A stretch of 37,347 bases of DNA from an uncultured Rhizobiaceae group bacterium (GTDB lineage Bacteria; Pseudomonadota; Alphaproteobacteria; Rhizobiales; Rhizobiaceae), in contig CALDZF010000167.1 of assembly GCA_937944165.1 (NCBI GenBank), forward strand, positions 1 to 37,347. Reading direction: 5' to 3'. Made by a program: the position numbers and the translations under genes. Of this stretch, positions 28,119-36,903 are shown one piece after another (positions within the stretch are counted from its first letter, which is position 1; each line of letters starts with the position of its first letter). A model generated the notes under the pieces. The model was not told the origin of the DNA. It searched no databases and saw only the letters and a list, made by a program, of their open reading frames with translations.

Positions 28119-30773
28119 CTAAAAGTTTAATGAAACATCTCTATGGCCAGAATTACAGCTTGCAATAAACACTCCCAGAGGATGCGGCATGTTATCTTGT
28201 TGGCGCAAGCCAATTGTACCACTAATTGCCGCTTCATAAGATTGAACCTTGGGTAATAAATCCTGACTTGCAGCTTCCGAACGCCATTCAACTTCTTCAT
28301 CATAAGCGGAAGTTGCTTTGTCCAATTCCTTAAGAGCCTTTTCCTTGTCTGGCGTTTTTGCTTTTAATGCGCGCCTAACTTTTGAAAGCGCCTTTTTAAC
28401 ATCACTGGGGCCGGCAATATCACCAAAAGTTTTTTCCAAAGCTTGCACAACAGGTACCATGGATAATGCTTCTTCAGCTTCTATACGCGCAGCTAAGCCT
28501 TTCAAGCTTTCACCTTGCTCGACGAATGCACCAGTGCTCGCCAAAGTATCCATTACCTCTCTCACAGGCTCATAAGCATTGTCCGCTGCTCTTCTATATT
28601 GTGTTCTAAGTTTTGATTCCACTTTTAAAATCTCAACAAACTTTTTACGTTCATCTTGCCATTCACTCGGTATTAATGCACGAAGTTCTTCTTGCTCGGC
28701 TTTTATACCTTCAATGGTTTTGGTAATCCTGTCACGCCTTGAAGCATTTTCCTCACCACGCAGTTTACTTGAACGTTCTTCAAGGTCTTTAATTTCAGCA
28801 TCCAGAATACGAATGTCTCTTTGTAAGGCACGCACTTTAATGTGTAGCGGACGGTATTCAATTGAGGCTTCTTCAACAACCATCTCCGCCTTAAATGCCT
28901 CATTCAAAATACTAATCGTACTTCCTGCGTCTTCAAGGCTGTCTGAGAAATCTTTGGATAGTTTTTTAGGAAGACTGCTAACATCAATTGAACCAGCAAG
29001 ATTAATAGCATTGGTAATTTGGCTACCATTTTCGGCAAATTGCTGGCCAACATATTTCTCAACGCAATATTGCAGTTGTGGGTTTCTTGGCGGCGGCGCT
29101 GTTTCAGATAAAAGCAGTGAGCGGTTTGGTAAATAATTTACAAGGCTTGGATAGAGCCCGACAATTACAAGCGCTGTCAGCTGCAAACCAATAAATGCAA
29201 TTACACCTTTATACATCGCAAGTGTCTTAACTGTAGCAGGTGCAACACCCCTTAAATAAAACAACGCGAAACCAAAAGGTGGCGTTAAGAAAGAAGTTTG
29301 AATATTCAAACCAATCATTACACCCAACCAAACAGCGGTAATATTAGCGGATGGGTCAGAAAGTAAAATTGGTGCAACGATAGGCACAACAACAACGGCA
29401 ATCTCAATAAAATCGAGGAAGAAGCCCAGTATAAAGATAACGGCCATGACAATTATAAATTTAGTCCAAAAGCCGCCAGGCAATCCATCAAGGAAATGCT
29501 TGATAAGTTCTTCACCACCAAATGCACGGAAAGCTGCGGTAAGCATTGCAGCACCTAACAGAATAATAAAAACCAACGAGGTTGTTTTGGCAGTCTCAAC
29601 CATAACACTACGCAAAGTGTCTTCTACTTTATAAACACGCCACCCACTCCAGGCCAAGGATAACAACAACGCGGCAACAGCAGTTATTGCAATTGCAATA
29701 CCTGTCTTACTTGCCGCAACGCTTTTTATATTTGTGTCAAAGTTTGAGACAGTAAAACCAATCACAATCATTGATATGATTGCAATTAAGGCAGGCCAAT
29801 AAGCTGTTTTATTACCTTCATGAAGACGATATCCAGCCATTATCAATGCACCAGCAGCACCAATAGCGCCCGCTTGATTTACCGTTGCAACGCCTGATAA
29901 AATTGAACCCAGCACAAGGAAAATCAAAGCAAGCGGCGGAATGAGTATTATAAAAACTTTGCCCCAAAAAGCTGCATTAAAACTGCCCTCATAACGAACC
30001 GCAGGTGCAGACTTGGGATTAAAGAAAGCATAAACCAAAATATAAAGCATGTATAAGATAACAAGCACGATACCAGGTACAAAAGCACCCAAGAACATTT
30101 CGCCTGCACTGGTAGAGCCTACATCAAATGCAGATGGCATTGAAAGTTCGCCAGTATTTTCTTTGAACAAATTCTTACGCGCAGTACCAGCCTGATCCGC
30201 AGCACTGGAAAGCTGATCGGCCAGAATAATCAAAACAATCGAAGGCGGGATAATTTGCCCCAAGGTACCTGATGCAGCAATTGTACCCGTTGCCAAGGAA
30301 GGTGAATAATTATTGCGCAACATGGCGGGCAATGAAATCAGCCCCATGGCCACAACGGTTGCACCCACAATACCCGTCGTAGCTGCTAATAATGCGCCCA
30401 CGAAGATAACAGAAATACCAAGTCCACCTGGCACAGGACCAAATAGCTGAGCCATGGTAATTAACAAGTCTTCGGCAATCTTTGAACGTTGAAGCATAAT
30501 GCCCATAAAAATAAACAACGGAATTGCAATGAGCGTGTCTCGTTCGGGTTCCCAATACACCCCACGCAAGTTTGTAACCCCTGCACTCAGCCATTGAGCC
30601 GGTCCGCCTTGCGCAAAATAAGCATCAACGTCTCCAGCAAAAAGATACCCGCATAAAGCTGCAGAAGAAATTGAAATGATTGCAGCACCCGGTAGAGAAA
30701 ACGCGACTGGATAGCCTGCCCCCAATGCAAACGCCATTGTTAGAACTAGAACAAGAAGAAAGACCAATTCCAT
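28119..30773 (-). CDS. TRAP transporter large permease (DctM family) with long C-terminal coiled-coil tail
   Basis: Membrane subunit that carries the sodium-coupled transport path of a TRAP system. Residues 1-548 form the DctM domain: AIPLFIFMGIMLQRS, SGTLGQIIPPSIVLIILAD and LTPPFGFALFYLRGVAP are family motifs. Between its halves there is a soluble insert (about 186-222) and an additional pair of helices (about 325-380). Residues 549-884 form a soluble tail rich in Glu, Lys and Arg; about 640-730 look like coiled coil (VRALQRDIRILDAEIKDLEER). Usual DctM proteins are about 430 residues, so this is double-length. The start lies 1 bp after the small permease. Confidence 0.9.
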   Translation of the reverse strand: MELVFLLVLVLTMAFALGAGYPVAFSLPGAAIISISSAALCGYLFAGDVDAYFAQGGPAQWLSAGVTNLRGVYWEPERDTLIAIPLFIFMGIMLQRSKIAEDLLITMAQLFGPVPGGLGISVIFVGALLAATTGIVGATVVAMGLISLPAMLRNNYSPSLATGTIAASGTLGQIIPPSIVLIILADQLSSAADQAGTARKNLFKENTGELSMPSAFDVGSTSAGEMFLGAFVPGIVLVILYMLYILVYAFFNPKSAPAVRYEGSFNAAFWGKVFIILIPPLALIFLVLGSILSGVATVNQAGAIGAAGALIMAGYRLHEGNKTAYWPALIAIISMIVIGFTVSNFDTNIKSVAASKTGIAIAITAVAALLLSLAWSGWRVYKVEDTLRSVMVETAKTTSLVFIILLGAAMLTAAFRAFGGEELIKHFLDGLPGGFWTKFIIVMAVIFILGFFLDFIEIAVVVVPIVAPILLSDPSANITAVWLGVMIGLNIQTSFLTPPFGFALFYLRGVAPATVKTLAMYKGVIAFIGLQLTALVIVGLYPSLVNYLPNRSLLLSETAPPPRNPQLQYCVEKYVGQQFAENGSQITNAINLAGSIDVSSLPKKLSKDFSDSLEDAGSTISILNEAFKAEMVVEEASIEYRPLHIKVRALQRDIRILDAEIKDLEERSSKLRGEENASRRDRITKTIEGIKAEQEELRALIPSEWQDERKKFVEILKVESKLRTQYRRAADNAYEPVREVMDTLASTGAFVEQGESLKGLAARIEAEEALSMVPVVQALEKTFGDIAGPSDVKKALSKVRRALKAKTPDKEKALKELDKATSAYDEEVEWRSEAASQDLLPKVQSYEAAISGTIGLRQQDNMPHPLGVFIASCNSGHRDVSLNF

Positions 30774-30774
30774 G

Positions 30775-31776
30775 TTAGTGCGCCCCCGGAGCAGCAGGTG
30801 TTATTTTATCTGGATCATCTCGGTAATCCGCCATGGCATCCATCAAATAAGCAACAAATTGGATCATCATTGAAATTGCAAAAACGCCTAGAAACCCCGC
30901 CATCATGTATTTGACATACATACCAAATCCTGACTGGGTTACTTCAAAATTGAATACTGGACTATTGATAACAGAAGACTTGCTGCCCATGCCAACGATA
31001 AGAATAGTCCAGCAAAGTGTCAGCCCAAGGAAGATCGTACCAACTGCATTGACCATGCCTTTTTTCTTGCTGTTAAAGCCAGCATAAAAGACATCCACAC
31101 GGACATGGCCTTCTTCTAGTAATGTATAAGCACTGGCAAATAGAAATAAAGCGCCATACCAAAAACGAACCAGGTCAGCCATGAAAGCCTGTTCATAAGA
31201 AAAAATAAAACGCGTTATTACAATTAAAAGCTCAGCAAGCACTATCAATAATGTGAGCCAGGTAAAGCCTAGTGTACGGGTAATAAATCCCAAGATAATA
31301 CCAAAAAACATTAATGGCAGGTGCACATAGACACCTCTAAATTGTGATTTTCCTAGTTCACGCGTAAGCTCTTCGCCAACAAAACTTTCAAGAAAACCTT
31401 CAACTCTAAGGAATGAAATAATCATATCGGCCATGCCTACAATCAGGACAATCCAAAAAGCACACCGGATAAAAACTGTATTAAAATTCGAGATAATCAA
31501 ACTATCTTCGCGCAGAGTATTATTGCTTCTCTTACGCACTAACATAAATGCCAAAACAGCCATAACTACGTAAGACAATGCCTGCAACCATGATAGAATA
31601 CCTGCATTACCTTTAAATATTTGATTTGCGCCTGGAAAATCTGCAGCACCATATGTCAGAAAATTATTGACGACATATACAGCCATTACTGAAAGCATTA
31701 TCCATCCAAACAACCTTATAAATAGTGTTGATGTCATACCCTGCGAGGGTACTTTAGACGCTATATCAGCTGACAA
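30775..31776 (-). CDS. TRAP transporter small permease (DctQ family), enlarged
   Basis: Membrane partner of the DctM subunit. Usual DctQ proteins have four helices in about 170-200 aa; this one has 333 aa with roughly seven or eight hydrophobic segments. The C-terminal half carries the recognisable motif LLEEGHVRVDVFYAGFNSKKK. The N-terminal half adds about three helices. I prefer the TTG at 31776, which has GGGGAG about 8 nt upstream; the track start at 31800 (also TTG) lacks a site. A hairpin lies between it and the binding-protein gene. Confidence 0.85.
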   Translation of the reverse strand: MSADIASKVPSQGMTSTLFIRLFGWIMLSVMAVYVVNNFLTYGAADFPGANQIFKGNAGILSWLQALSYVVMAVLAFMLVRKRSNNTLREDSLIISNFNTVFIRCAFWIVLIVGMADMIISFLRVEGFLESFVGEELTRELGKSQFRGVYVHLPLMFFGIILGFITRTLGFTWLTLLIVLAELLIVITRFIFSYEQAFMADLVRFWYGALFLFASAYTLLEEGHVRVDVFYAGFNSKKKGMVNAVGTIFLGLTLCWTILIVGMGSKSSVINSPVFNFEVTQSGFGMYVKYMMAGFLGVFAISMMIQFVAYLMDAMADYRDDPDKITPAAPGAH

Positions 31777-31828
31777 TGCTCTCTCTCCCCAAAGAACCAA
31801 TTTTTATATCAAATATAAGTATTATGGC

Positions 31829-31850
31829 AAAACGGGGCAATGATGCCCCG
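31829..31850 (-). terminator. Hairpin between binding protein and permease genes (attenuator-like)
   Basis: A perfect 7-bp stem CGGGGCA / TGCCCCG with a 4-nt loop, followed on the minus strand by only TTTT. The short U-tract suggests partial termination or 3'-end protection of the dctP mRNA, which would make the periplasmic binding protein more abundant than the permease. Confidence 0.6.
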
Positions 31851-31871
31851 CTAAGTTTTTGTGCTTAGGTT

Positions 31872-32957
31872 TTATATTCCCAAAACACGATTTCGTTTGA
31901 TGGTATAAGCCACATCGGCTGATGCGCTCCACTTACCAATCTCAGCACGTTTTTCAATGACGCTATCATAAATTTTCTTTGATAGAGCTGAATGATCACG
32001 CGCTTCTTCAAGTACTTCCTCAGCTGCTTCACCAAATGAATCATAAACATCATCGTTAAATTCACGCAGTTCAACACCATGGTCTTTAACAAGACGACCA
32101 AGGTAATCACCATTAAACGCATTTGTTTCTGCCATCGTACGAGCATTTTCTTCGTTACATGCAGCTTGGATAATTGCTTGATCTGTTTTGGATAATGAAC
32201 CCCAGAACTCGCCATTCATACCAAATGCAATTTGTGCGCCTGGCTCATGCATACCTGGGAAGTAGTAGTATTTAGCCGCCTCATAGAACTTCATGAAGAA
32301 GTCATTATATGGGCCAACCCACTCCGTTGCATCAATAGCACCAGAAACAAGGTTTTCATAAATCTGCCCACCAGGGAGTGAAACAGGCGAAGCACCCAGT
32401 TTTGACATAACGTCGCCACCAAGACCTGGAATACGCATTTTCAGACCTTTAAGGTCATCAGCAGATTCGATTTCCTTGTTGAACCAACCGCCCATTTGAG
32501 TGCCCGTATTACCACAAGCAAAGTTTTTAAGGCCGAACTCGCCAGCGATTTCATCCCAAAGTTCCTGACCACCAGCAAACTTAATCCACGCATCCATTTC
32601 AGTATAAGTGAAACCGAATGGAATAGCTGTAAATGCAGCCCAACCTGGATGCTTGCCTTTCCAGTAATAATCAGCGGCGATGTAGGCTTGTGCGTTACCT
32701 GATGCAACTTCATCAAATGAGTCAAATGCACCAACACGTTCACCAGCAGCGAAATACTGAACATTCAAACGACCTTCAGTTAATTCACCGATGCGTGCTG
32801 CAAGACGTTGCGCAGGCAGACCAAGACCTGGGAAATCACGTGGCCATGTTGATACAATCACCATGTCTTTTGATGCTTGAGCTATCGCTGGAGCTGCCAG
32901 TGTAGCTGTTGCTGCACCCGCTACTGCGGTACCTGTTAAAAATTTACGACGATCCAT
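31872..32957 (-). CDS. TRAP transporter substrate-binding protein, TakP-like (2-oxoacids)
   Basis: Periplasmic receptor that delivers its ligand to the TRAP permease. The signal starts MDRRKFLTG, a twin-arginine type motif, with a likely cleavage after APAIAQA near residue 28. TakP of Rhodobacter sphaeroides binds pyruvate and other 2-oxoacids with a sodium ion; from memory of that protein, equivalent positions here are Gln154 (GTQMGGWF), Arg175 (LKMR), Glu212-Trp213 (DATEWVGPY) and Glu238 (MHEPG). All are conserved, so a 2-oxoacid ligand is a fair inference. AGGAGG lies about 9 nt before the ATG, and a TTGCAC/TAATAA promoter is upstream. The length of 361 aa is normal. Confidence 0.92.
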   Translation of the reverse strand: MDRRKFLTGTAVAGAATATLAAPAIAQASKDMVIVSTWPRDFPGLGLPAQRLAARIGELTEGRLNVQYFAAGERVGAFDSFDEVASGNAQAYIAADYYWKGKHPGWAAFTAIPFGFTYTEMDAWIKFAGGQELWDEIAGEFGLKNFACGNTGTQMGGWFNKEIESADDLKGLKMRIPGLGGDVMSKLGASPVSLPGGQIYENLVSGAIDATEWVGPYNDFFMKFYEAAKYYYFPGMHEPGAQIAFGMNGEFWGSLSKTDQAIIQAACNEENARTMAETNAFNGDYLGRLVKDHGVELREFNDDVYDSFGEAAEEVLEEARDHSALSKKIYDSVIEKRAEIGKWSASADVAYTIKRNRVLGI

Positions 32958-33012
32958 ATGGATACTCCTCCTGATTTTCAGATATCAACCACTTTAAATT
33001 AAGTGACTATAA

Positions 33013-33041
33013 TTATTAAGGGTCTTTATTATTATGTGCAA
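33013..33041 (-). promoter_or_regulatory. Probable promoter of the TRAP operon
   Basis: On the minus strand TTGCAC (33041-33036) and TAATAA (33018-33013) are exactly 17 bp apart, about 55 bp before the dctP start. A 6-bp inverted repeat (33042-33060) directly abuts the -35 and could be an operator. Confidence 0.55.
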
Positions 33042-33060
33042 TCTCCCACCCTCAGGGAGA
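33042..33060. repeat. Inverted repeat TCTCCC / GGGAGA next to the TRAP promoter
   Basis: A 6-bp perfect stem with a 7-bp spacer (ACCCTCA), immediately upstream of the predicted -35. It has no U-tract on either strand, so it is an unlikely terminator of ppdK; a binding site for a regulator is possible. Confidence 0.4.
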
Positions 33061-33156
33061 CTTGATGTACAATAGACAAGTTTTTATCAATCAGCGCAAG
33101 TACCCAATTCATACAATTAAAAACTTAAATGAGTTAGGTTTTTAGCCTCTGCCTTG

Positions 33157-35832
33157 TTAGCTGGTTTTGGTTTTGTTTCTGATTGCAGATTGCGCTGCTG
33201 CCAGACGTGCAATTGGCACTCTAAAGGGCGAACACGAAACATAATCAAGTTTTACGCTTTCGCAGAACTCGATTGAATCTGGATCGCCACCATGTTCTCC
33301 ACAAATACCAAGCTTGATATTACCGCGTGTTGATCGACCTTTTTCAGTAGCAATTTTAACAAGTTCGCCAACACCATCCACATCAAGCGATACAAATGGA
33401 TCACGTTTGATGATGCCTTTTGCCTCATAGGTTGTAAGGAACATTTGCGCATCATCGCGTGAAATGCCGAAGGTTGTTTGCGTTAGGTCATTTGTACCAA
33501 ATGAGAAGAATTCGGCTGACTTGGCAATCTCTTGCGCACGAAGCGCTGCACGTGGCAGCTCAATCATCGTACCGACCATATATTCAACGCTCTCGCCTGT
33601 TTCTTCCTCAATGCTTTTGACAACCGCATCTATACGTTCTTTCACATATTGAAGCTCGGCAGTCATACCGACAAGTGGTACCATAATTTCTGGTACAACG
33701 GCTTTACCTGCTTTTTTGCCAGCTTCGATCGCAGCCTCAATGATTGCCCTAACCTGCATTTCAGCGATTTCAGGATAAGAAACTGCAAGACGACAACCAC
33801 GATGCCCAAGCATTGGATTTGATTCCTGAAGTGCAACATTACGACGCCGCAGAATTTCTGCGTCTACGCCCATGGCTCTTGCGACTTCTTCAATATCTTT
33901 GTCCGTATGGGGCAAGAACTCATGCAATGGCGGGTCAAGCAGACGAATGGTTACTGGCAGTCCAGCCATAATCTCAAACAATTCGATAAAGTCTGAGCGC
34001 TGCATTGGAAGCAGTTTAGCAAGTGCTTTACGACGATCTTCTTCTGTCTCGGACAAGATCATTTCGCGAGCCGCAATAATACGTTCACCATCAAAAAACA
34101 TATGTTCTGTTCGGCAAAGCCCAATTCCTTCTGCACCAAAGGATCGCGCAGATTTTGCGTCTGCTGGCGTTTCAGCATTGGTACGCACATCCATACGGCG
34201 CAATTCATCCGCCCACTTCATTAAGTCACCAAAGGAGCCAGAAAGTTCCGGACGCTGCATGGCAACGGCACCAAGCAACACTTGCCCAGTTGAGCCATCA
34301 ATGGTGATGATATCACCTTTTTTAAAGGTACGTCCTGGAACACGCAATTCACCCGTCGCATAATCAATACGGATACCGCCTGCTCCAGAGACACAAGGCT
34401 TGCCCATGCCACGCGCCACAACGGCCGCATGAGATGTCATACCACCACGAGCAGTCAAAATGCCTTCAGCAGCATGCATGCCATGGATGTCTTCCGGGCT
34501 GGTTTCTGTGCGCACAAGAATGGTTGGCGTTCCTTCATTCTTTGCTTTTTCTGCATCTTCTGAATTAAATACGATCTGCCCTGTCGCAGCACCAGGAGAT
34601 GCTGGAAGACCATTTCCGATAATCGTCTTTTCGGCATTTGGATCAATTGTTGGGTGCAGAAGCTGATCAAGTGAAGATGGTTGAACACGAAGGATTGCTT
34701 CTTCTTTTGTAACCAGACCTTCATTGCACATCTCAACGGCAGTACGAAGTGCCGCTTTTGCCGTGCGTTTACCTGCGCGCGTTTGCAACATCCAGAGCTT
34801 GCCTTTTTCGATCGTAAACTCAAGATCCTGCATATCGTGGTAATGTTGTTCAAGCTTATTCGCCGTTTCAACAAATTCAGCAAATGCTTCTGGCATAATC
34901 GCCTCTAGTGAAGGCATTTCAGAGCCTGCAGCAATGCGTGCTTCCTCTGTCAGATCTTGCGGTGTTCTGATACCCGCCACCACATCTTCACCCTGTGCAT
35001 TTACTAGGAATTCGCCGTAAAGTTTATTCTCGCCAGTTGATGGATTACGCGTAAAGGCAACGCCTGTTGCTGAACTTTCACCCATGTTGCCGAAAACCAT
35101 GGCTTGCACATTTACGGCCGTTCCCCATTCCACCGGGATGTTATGTAACTTGCGATAAGTATTCGCACGCGCATTCATCCATGAGGCAAATACTGCCCCT
35201 ACGGCACCCCAAAGTTGTTCTTGCGGGTCTTGCGGGAAAGGTTTACCAAGTTCTTGCTCAACACTTTTTAAGTAGCTTTTTACGACTTCTTTCCAGTCTT
35301 GCGCTGTTAAATCAGTATCTTGGCTGTAGCCATTTGCATCCTTTACATCTTCAAGGATATCTTCGAAAACACCATAATCAACGCCTAAAACCACATCAGA
35401 ATACATCTGAATAAATCGACGGTAGCTATCATAAGCAAAGCGTGCATCACCCGCCTCTACAGCCATGGCCTCAACCGTTTGATCGTTAAGACCAAGGTTT
35501 AAAACGGTGTCCATCATGCCAGGCATAGAGGCTCTTGCGCCAGAACGAACGGATACCAATAGCGGGCTTGTCTCATCGCCAAATTTACGACCCGTTGCGG
35601 CTTCAATCGTGCCGAGTGCAGCAATCATTTGGTCGTTTAATTCTTTGGGGTATTCCTCGCCATTTGCATAATACCAATTACAAGCTTCAGTCGTAATCGT
35701 AAATCCTGGAGGAACCGGCAATCCTAGTGAACTCATTTCAGCTAGGTTTGCACCCTTCCCGCCCAAAAGTTCTTTCATGCTTGATTCACCTTCAGCATTT
35801 CCATTGCCAAAGGTATAAATCCATTTGCTCAT
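33157..35832 (-). CDS. ppdK: Pyruvate, phosphate dikinase
   Basis: Interconverts pyruvate + ATP + Pi and PEP + AMP + PPi, allowing gluconeogenesis from pyruvate. The N-terminal nucleotide-binding domain starts KWIYTFG and KELLGGKGANLAEM. The swivelling domain carries the phospho-His in GGMTSHAAVVARGMGKPCVSG near residue 455. The C-terminal PEP/pyruvate barrel has GTMIELPRAAL, FSFGTNDLTQTTFG and the catalytic Cys in GICGEHGGDP. The length of 891 aa is normal. A clear promoter lies upstream and the gene appears monocistronic. Downstream is the operon for a TakP-like importer, which would provide its substrate. Confidence 0.97.
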   Translation of the reverse strand: MSKWIYTFGNGNAEGESSMKELLGGKGANLAEMSSLGLPVPPGFTITTEACNWYYANGEEYPKELNDQMIAALGTIEAATGRKFGDETSPLLVSVRSGARASMPGMMDTVLNLGLNDQTVEAMAVEAGDARFAYDSYRRFIQMYSDVVLGVDYGVFEDILEDVKDANGYSQDTDLTAQDWKEVVKSYLKSVEQELGKPFPQDPQEQLWGAVGAVFASWMNARANTYRKLHNIPVEWGTAVNVQAMVFGNMGESSATGVAFTRNPSTGENKLYGEFLVNAQGEDVVAGIRTPQDLTEEARIAAGSEMPSLEAIMPEAFAEFVETANKLEQHYHDMQDLEFTIEKGKLWMLQTRAGKRTAKAALRTAVEMCNEGLVTKEEAILRVQPSSLDQLLHPTIDPNAEKTIIGNGLPASPGAATGQIVFNSEDAEKAKNEGTPTILVRTETSPEDIHGMHAAEGILTARGGMTSHAAVVARGMGKPCVSGAGGIRIDYATGELRVPGRTFKKGDIITIDGSTGQVLLGAVAMQRPELSGSFGDLMKWADELRRMDVRTNAETPADAKSARSFGAEGIGLCRTEHMFFDGERIIAAREMILSETEEDRRKALAKLLPMQRSDFIELFEIMAGLPVTIRLLDPPLHEFLPHTDKDIEEVARAMGVDAEILRRRNVALQESNPMLGHRGCRLAVSYPEIAEMQVRAIIEAAIEAGKKAGKAVVPEIMVPLVGMTAELQYVKERIDAVVKSIEEETGESVEYMVGTMIELPRAALRAQEIAKSAEFFSFGTNDLTQTTFGISRDDAQMFLTTYEAKGIIKRDPFVSLDVDGVGELVKIATEKGRSTRGNIKLGICGEHGGDPDSIEFCESVKLDYVSCSPFRVPIARLAAAQSAIRNKTKTS

Positions 35833-35872
35833 GACTTATCGTCTCCGCTAATTTTAAGCTAGTGATAGCGGT

Positions 35873-35901
35873 GTATTAGTAGACTGACCGATACAGTGCA
35901 A
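35873..35901 (-). promoter_or_regulatory. Probable ppdK promoter
   Basis: On the minus strand TTGCAC (35901-35896) and TAATAC (35878-35873) are exactly 17 bp apart and 41 bp before the ppdK ATG. The -35 lies inside one arm of the inverted repeat that follows sucD. Confidence 0.6.
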
Positions 35902-35940
35902 CCCGTTAAACAATTAGATTAACGGGTTGCTGTATTTTTA
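35891..35940. terminator. Long inverted repeat between sucD and ppdK
   Basis: GCAACCCGTTAA and TTAACGGGTTGC form a 12-bp perfect stem around a 9-nt loop, extendable through ATACAG/CTGTAT with a small bulge. The U-rich run (ATTTTTATT) follows on the plus strand; on the minus strand, where sucD would need it, no U-tract follows. It may still stop or stabilise sucD mRNA. One arm also supplies the ppdK -35. Confidence 0.55.
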
Positions 35941-35970
35941 TTGATTTTCAGTAGGTGTTTTTGAGTATTT

Positions 35971-36873
35971 CTACTTACCCAAAGCTGTCAATAGTGTCTC
36001 ACCGAGCTTGGCAGGTGATGGCGATACTTTAATACCAGCTGCTTCCATCGCTTCGATTTTGTCTTCTGCGCCACCCTTACCACCAGAAATAACGGCACCA
36101 GCGTGCCCCATGGTACGACCTGGAGGTGCAGTGCGCCCTGCAATAAAGCCTGCCATTGGTTTTGAACGCCCTTTTTTTGCTTCATCAGCTATGAATTGCG
36201 CAGCTTCTTCTTCTGCAGAACCACCGATTTCACCAATCATGATGATGCTTTCGGTTTCATCATCTGCAAGGAACATCTCAAGCATGTCGATGAACTCTGT
36301 CCCTTTCACAGGATCACCACCAATACCAACAGCTGTTGTTTGGCCAAGACCTGCATTTGAGGTTTGGAATACGGCTTCATAGGTCAATGTGCCTGAACGC
36401 GAAACAACACCTACAGAGCCCTTTTTGAAGATTGAGCCTGGCATGATGCCGATTTTACATTGTTCTGGGGTCAATACACCTGGGCAGTTAGGCCCGATCA
36501 AACGTGACTTTGATTTATCAAGCTTTGCCTTTACCTTCACCATATCCATAACCGGAACACCTTCCGTGATACAGATAATCAGCGGAATTTCAGCTTCAAT
36601 CGCTTCCAATATTGCACCTGCGGCACCTGCCGGTGGCACATAGACAACAGAAGCATTTGCGCCTGTACGTTCCTTGCCTTCAGCGACAGTTGCAAATATC
36701 GGCAAGCTTTCACCATTGGAGCCCGTCCAGTCTTCACCACCTTTTTTCGGGTGAGTACCGCCAACCATTTGTGTTCCGTAATAGGCAAGCGCCTGTTCGG
36801 TATGAAATGAACCTGTCTTACCTGTAAGGCCTTGGACAAGAATTTTGGTATCGCGGTCAATTAGAATAGACAT
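35971..36873 (-). CDS. sucD: Succinyl-CoA synthetase alpha subunit
   Basis: With SucC it converts succinyl-CoA, phosphate and ADP/GDP to succinate, CoA and ATP/GTP in the TCA cycle. The CoA-binding Rossmann region holds [15 protein letters not shown], and PNCPGVLTP and SRSGTLTYE are family motifs. The phospho-His is His257 in [11 protein letters not shown]. The length of 300 aa is normal. AGGGA precedes the ATG. The gene directly upstream is not sucC but an unrecognised protein; sucC may lie beyond the window edge. The usual follower sucA is also absent, with ppdK in its place. Confidence 0.97.
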   Translation of the reverse strand: MSILIDRDTKILVQGLTGKTGSFHTEQALAYYGTQMVGGTHPKKGGEDWTGSNGESLPIFATVAEGKERTGANASVVYVPPAGAAGAILEAIEAEIPLIICITEGVPVMDMVKVKAKLDKSKSRLIGPNCPGVLTPEQCKIGIMPGSIFKKGSVGVVSRSGTLTYEAVFQTSNAGLGQTTAVGIGGDPVKGTEFIDMLEMFLADDETESIIMIGEIGGSAEEEAAQFIADEAKKGRSKPMAGFIAGRTAPPGRTMGHAGAVISGGKGGAEDKIEAMEAAGIKVSPSPAKLGETLLTALGK

Positions 36874-36903
36874 TTAGTGTTCCCTAAGTGGAATAGTTAA
36901 GTG

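Noticed and set aside
28318-29136. Plus-strand ORFs of 85 and 185 aa
   Set aside because: Antisense shadows of the coiled-coil tail of the large permease; Ser/Leu-rich composition reflects the opposite strand's Glu/Lys codons.
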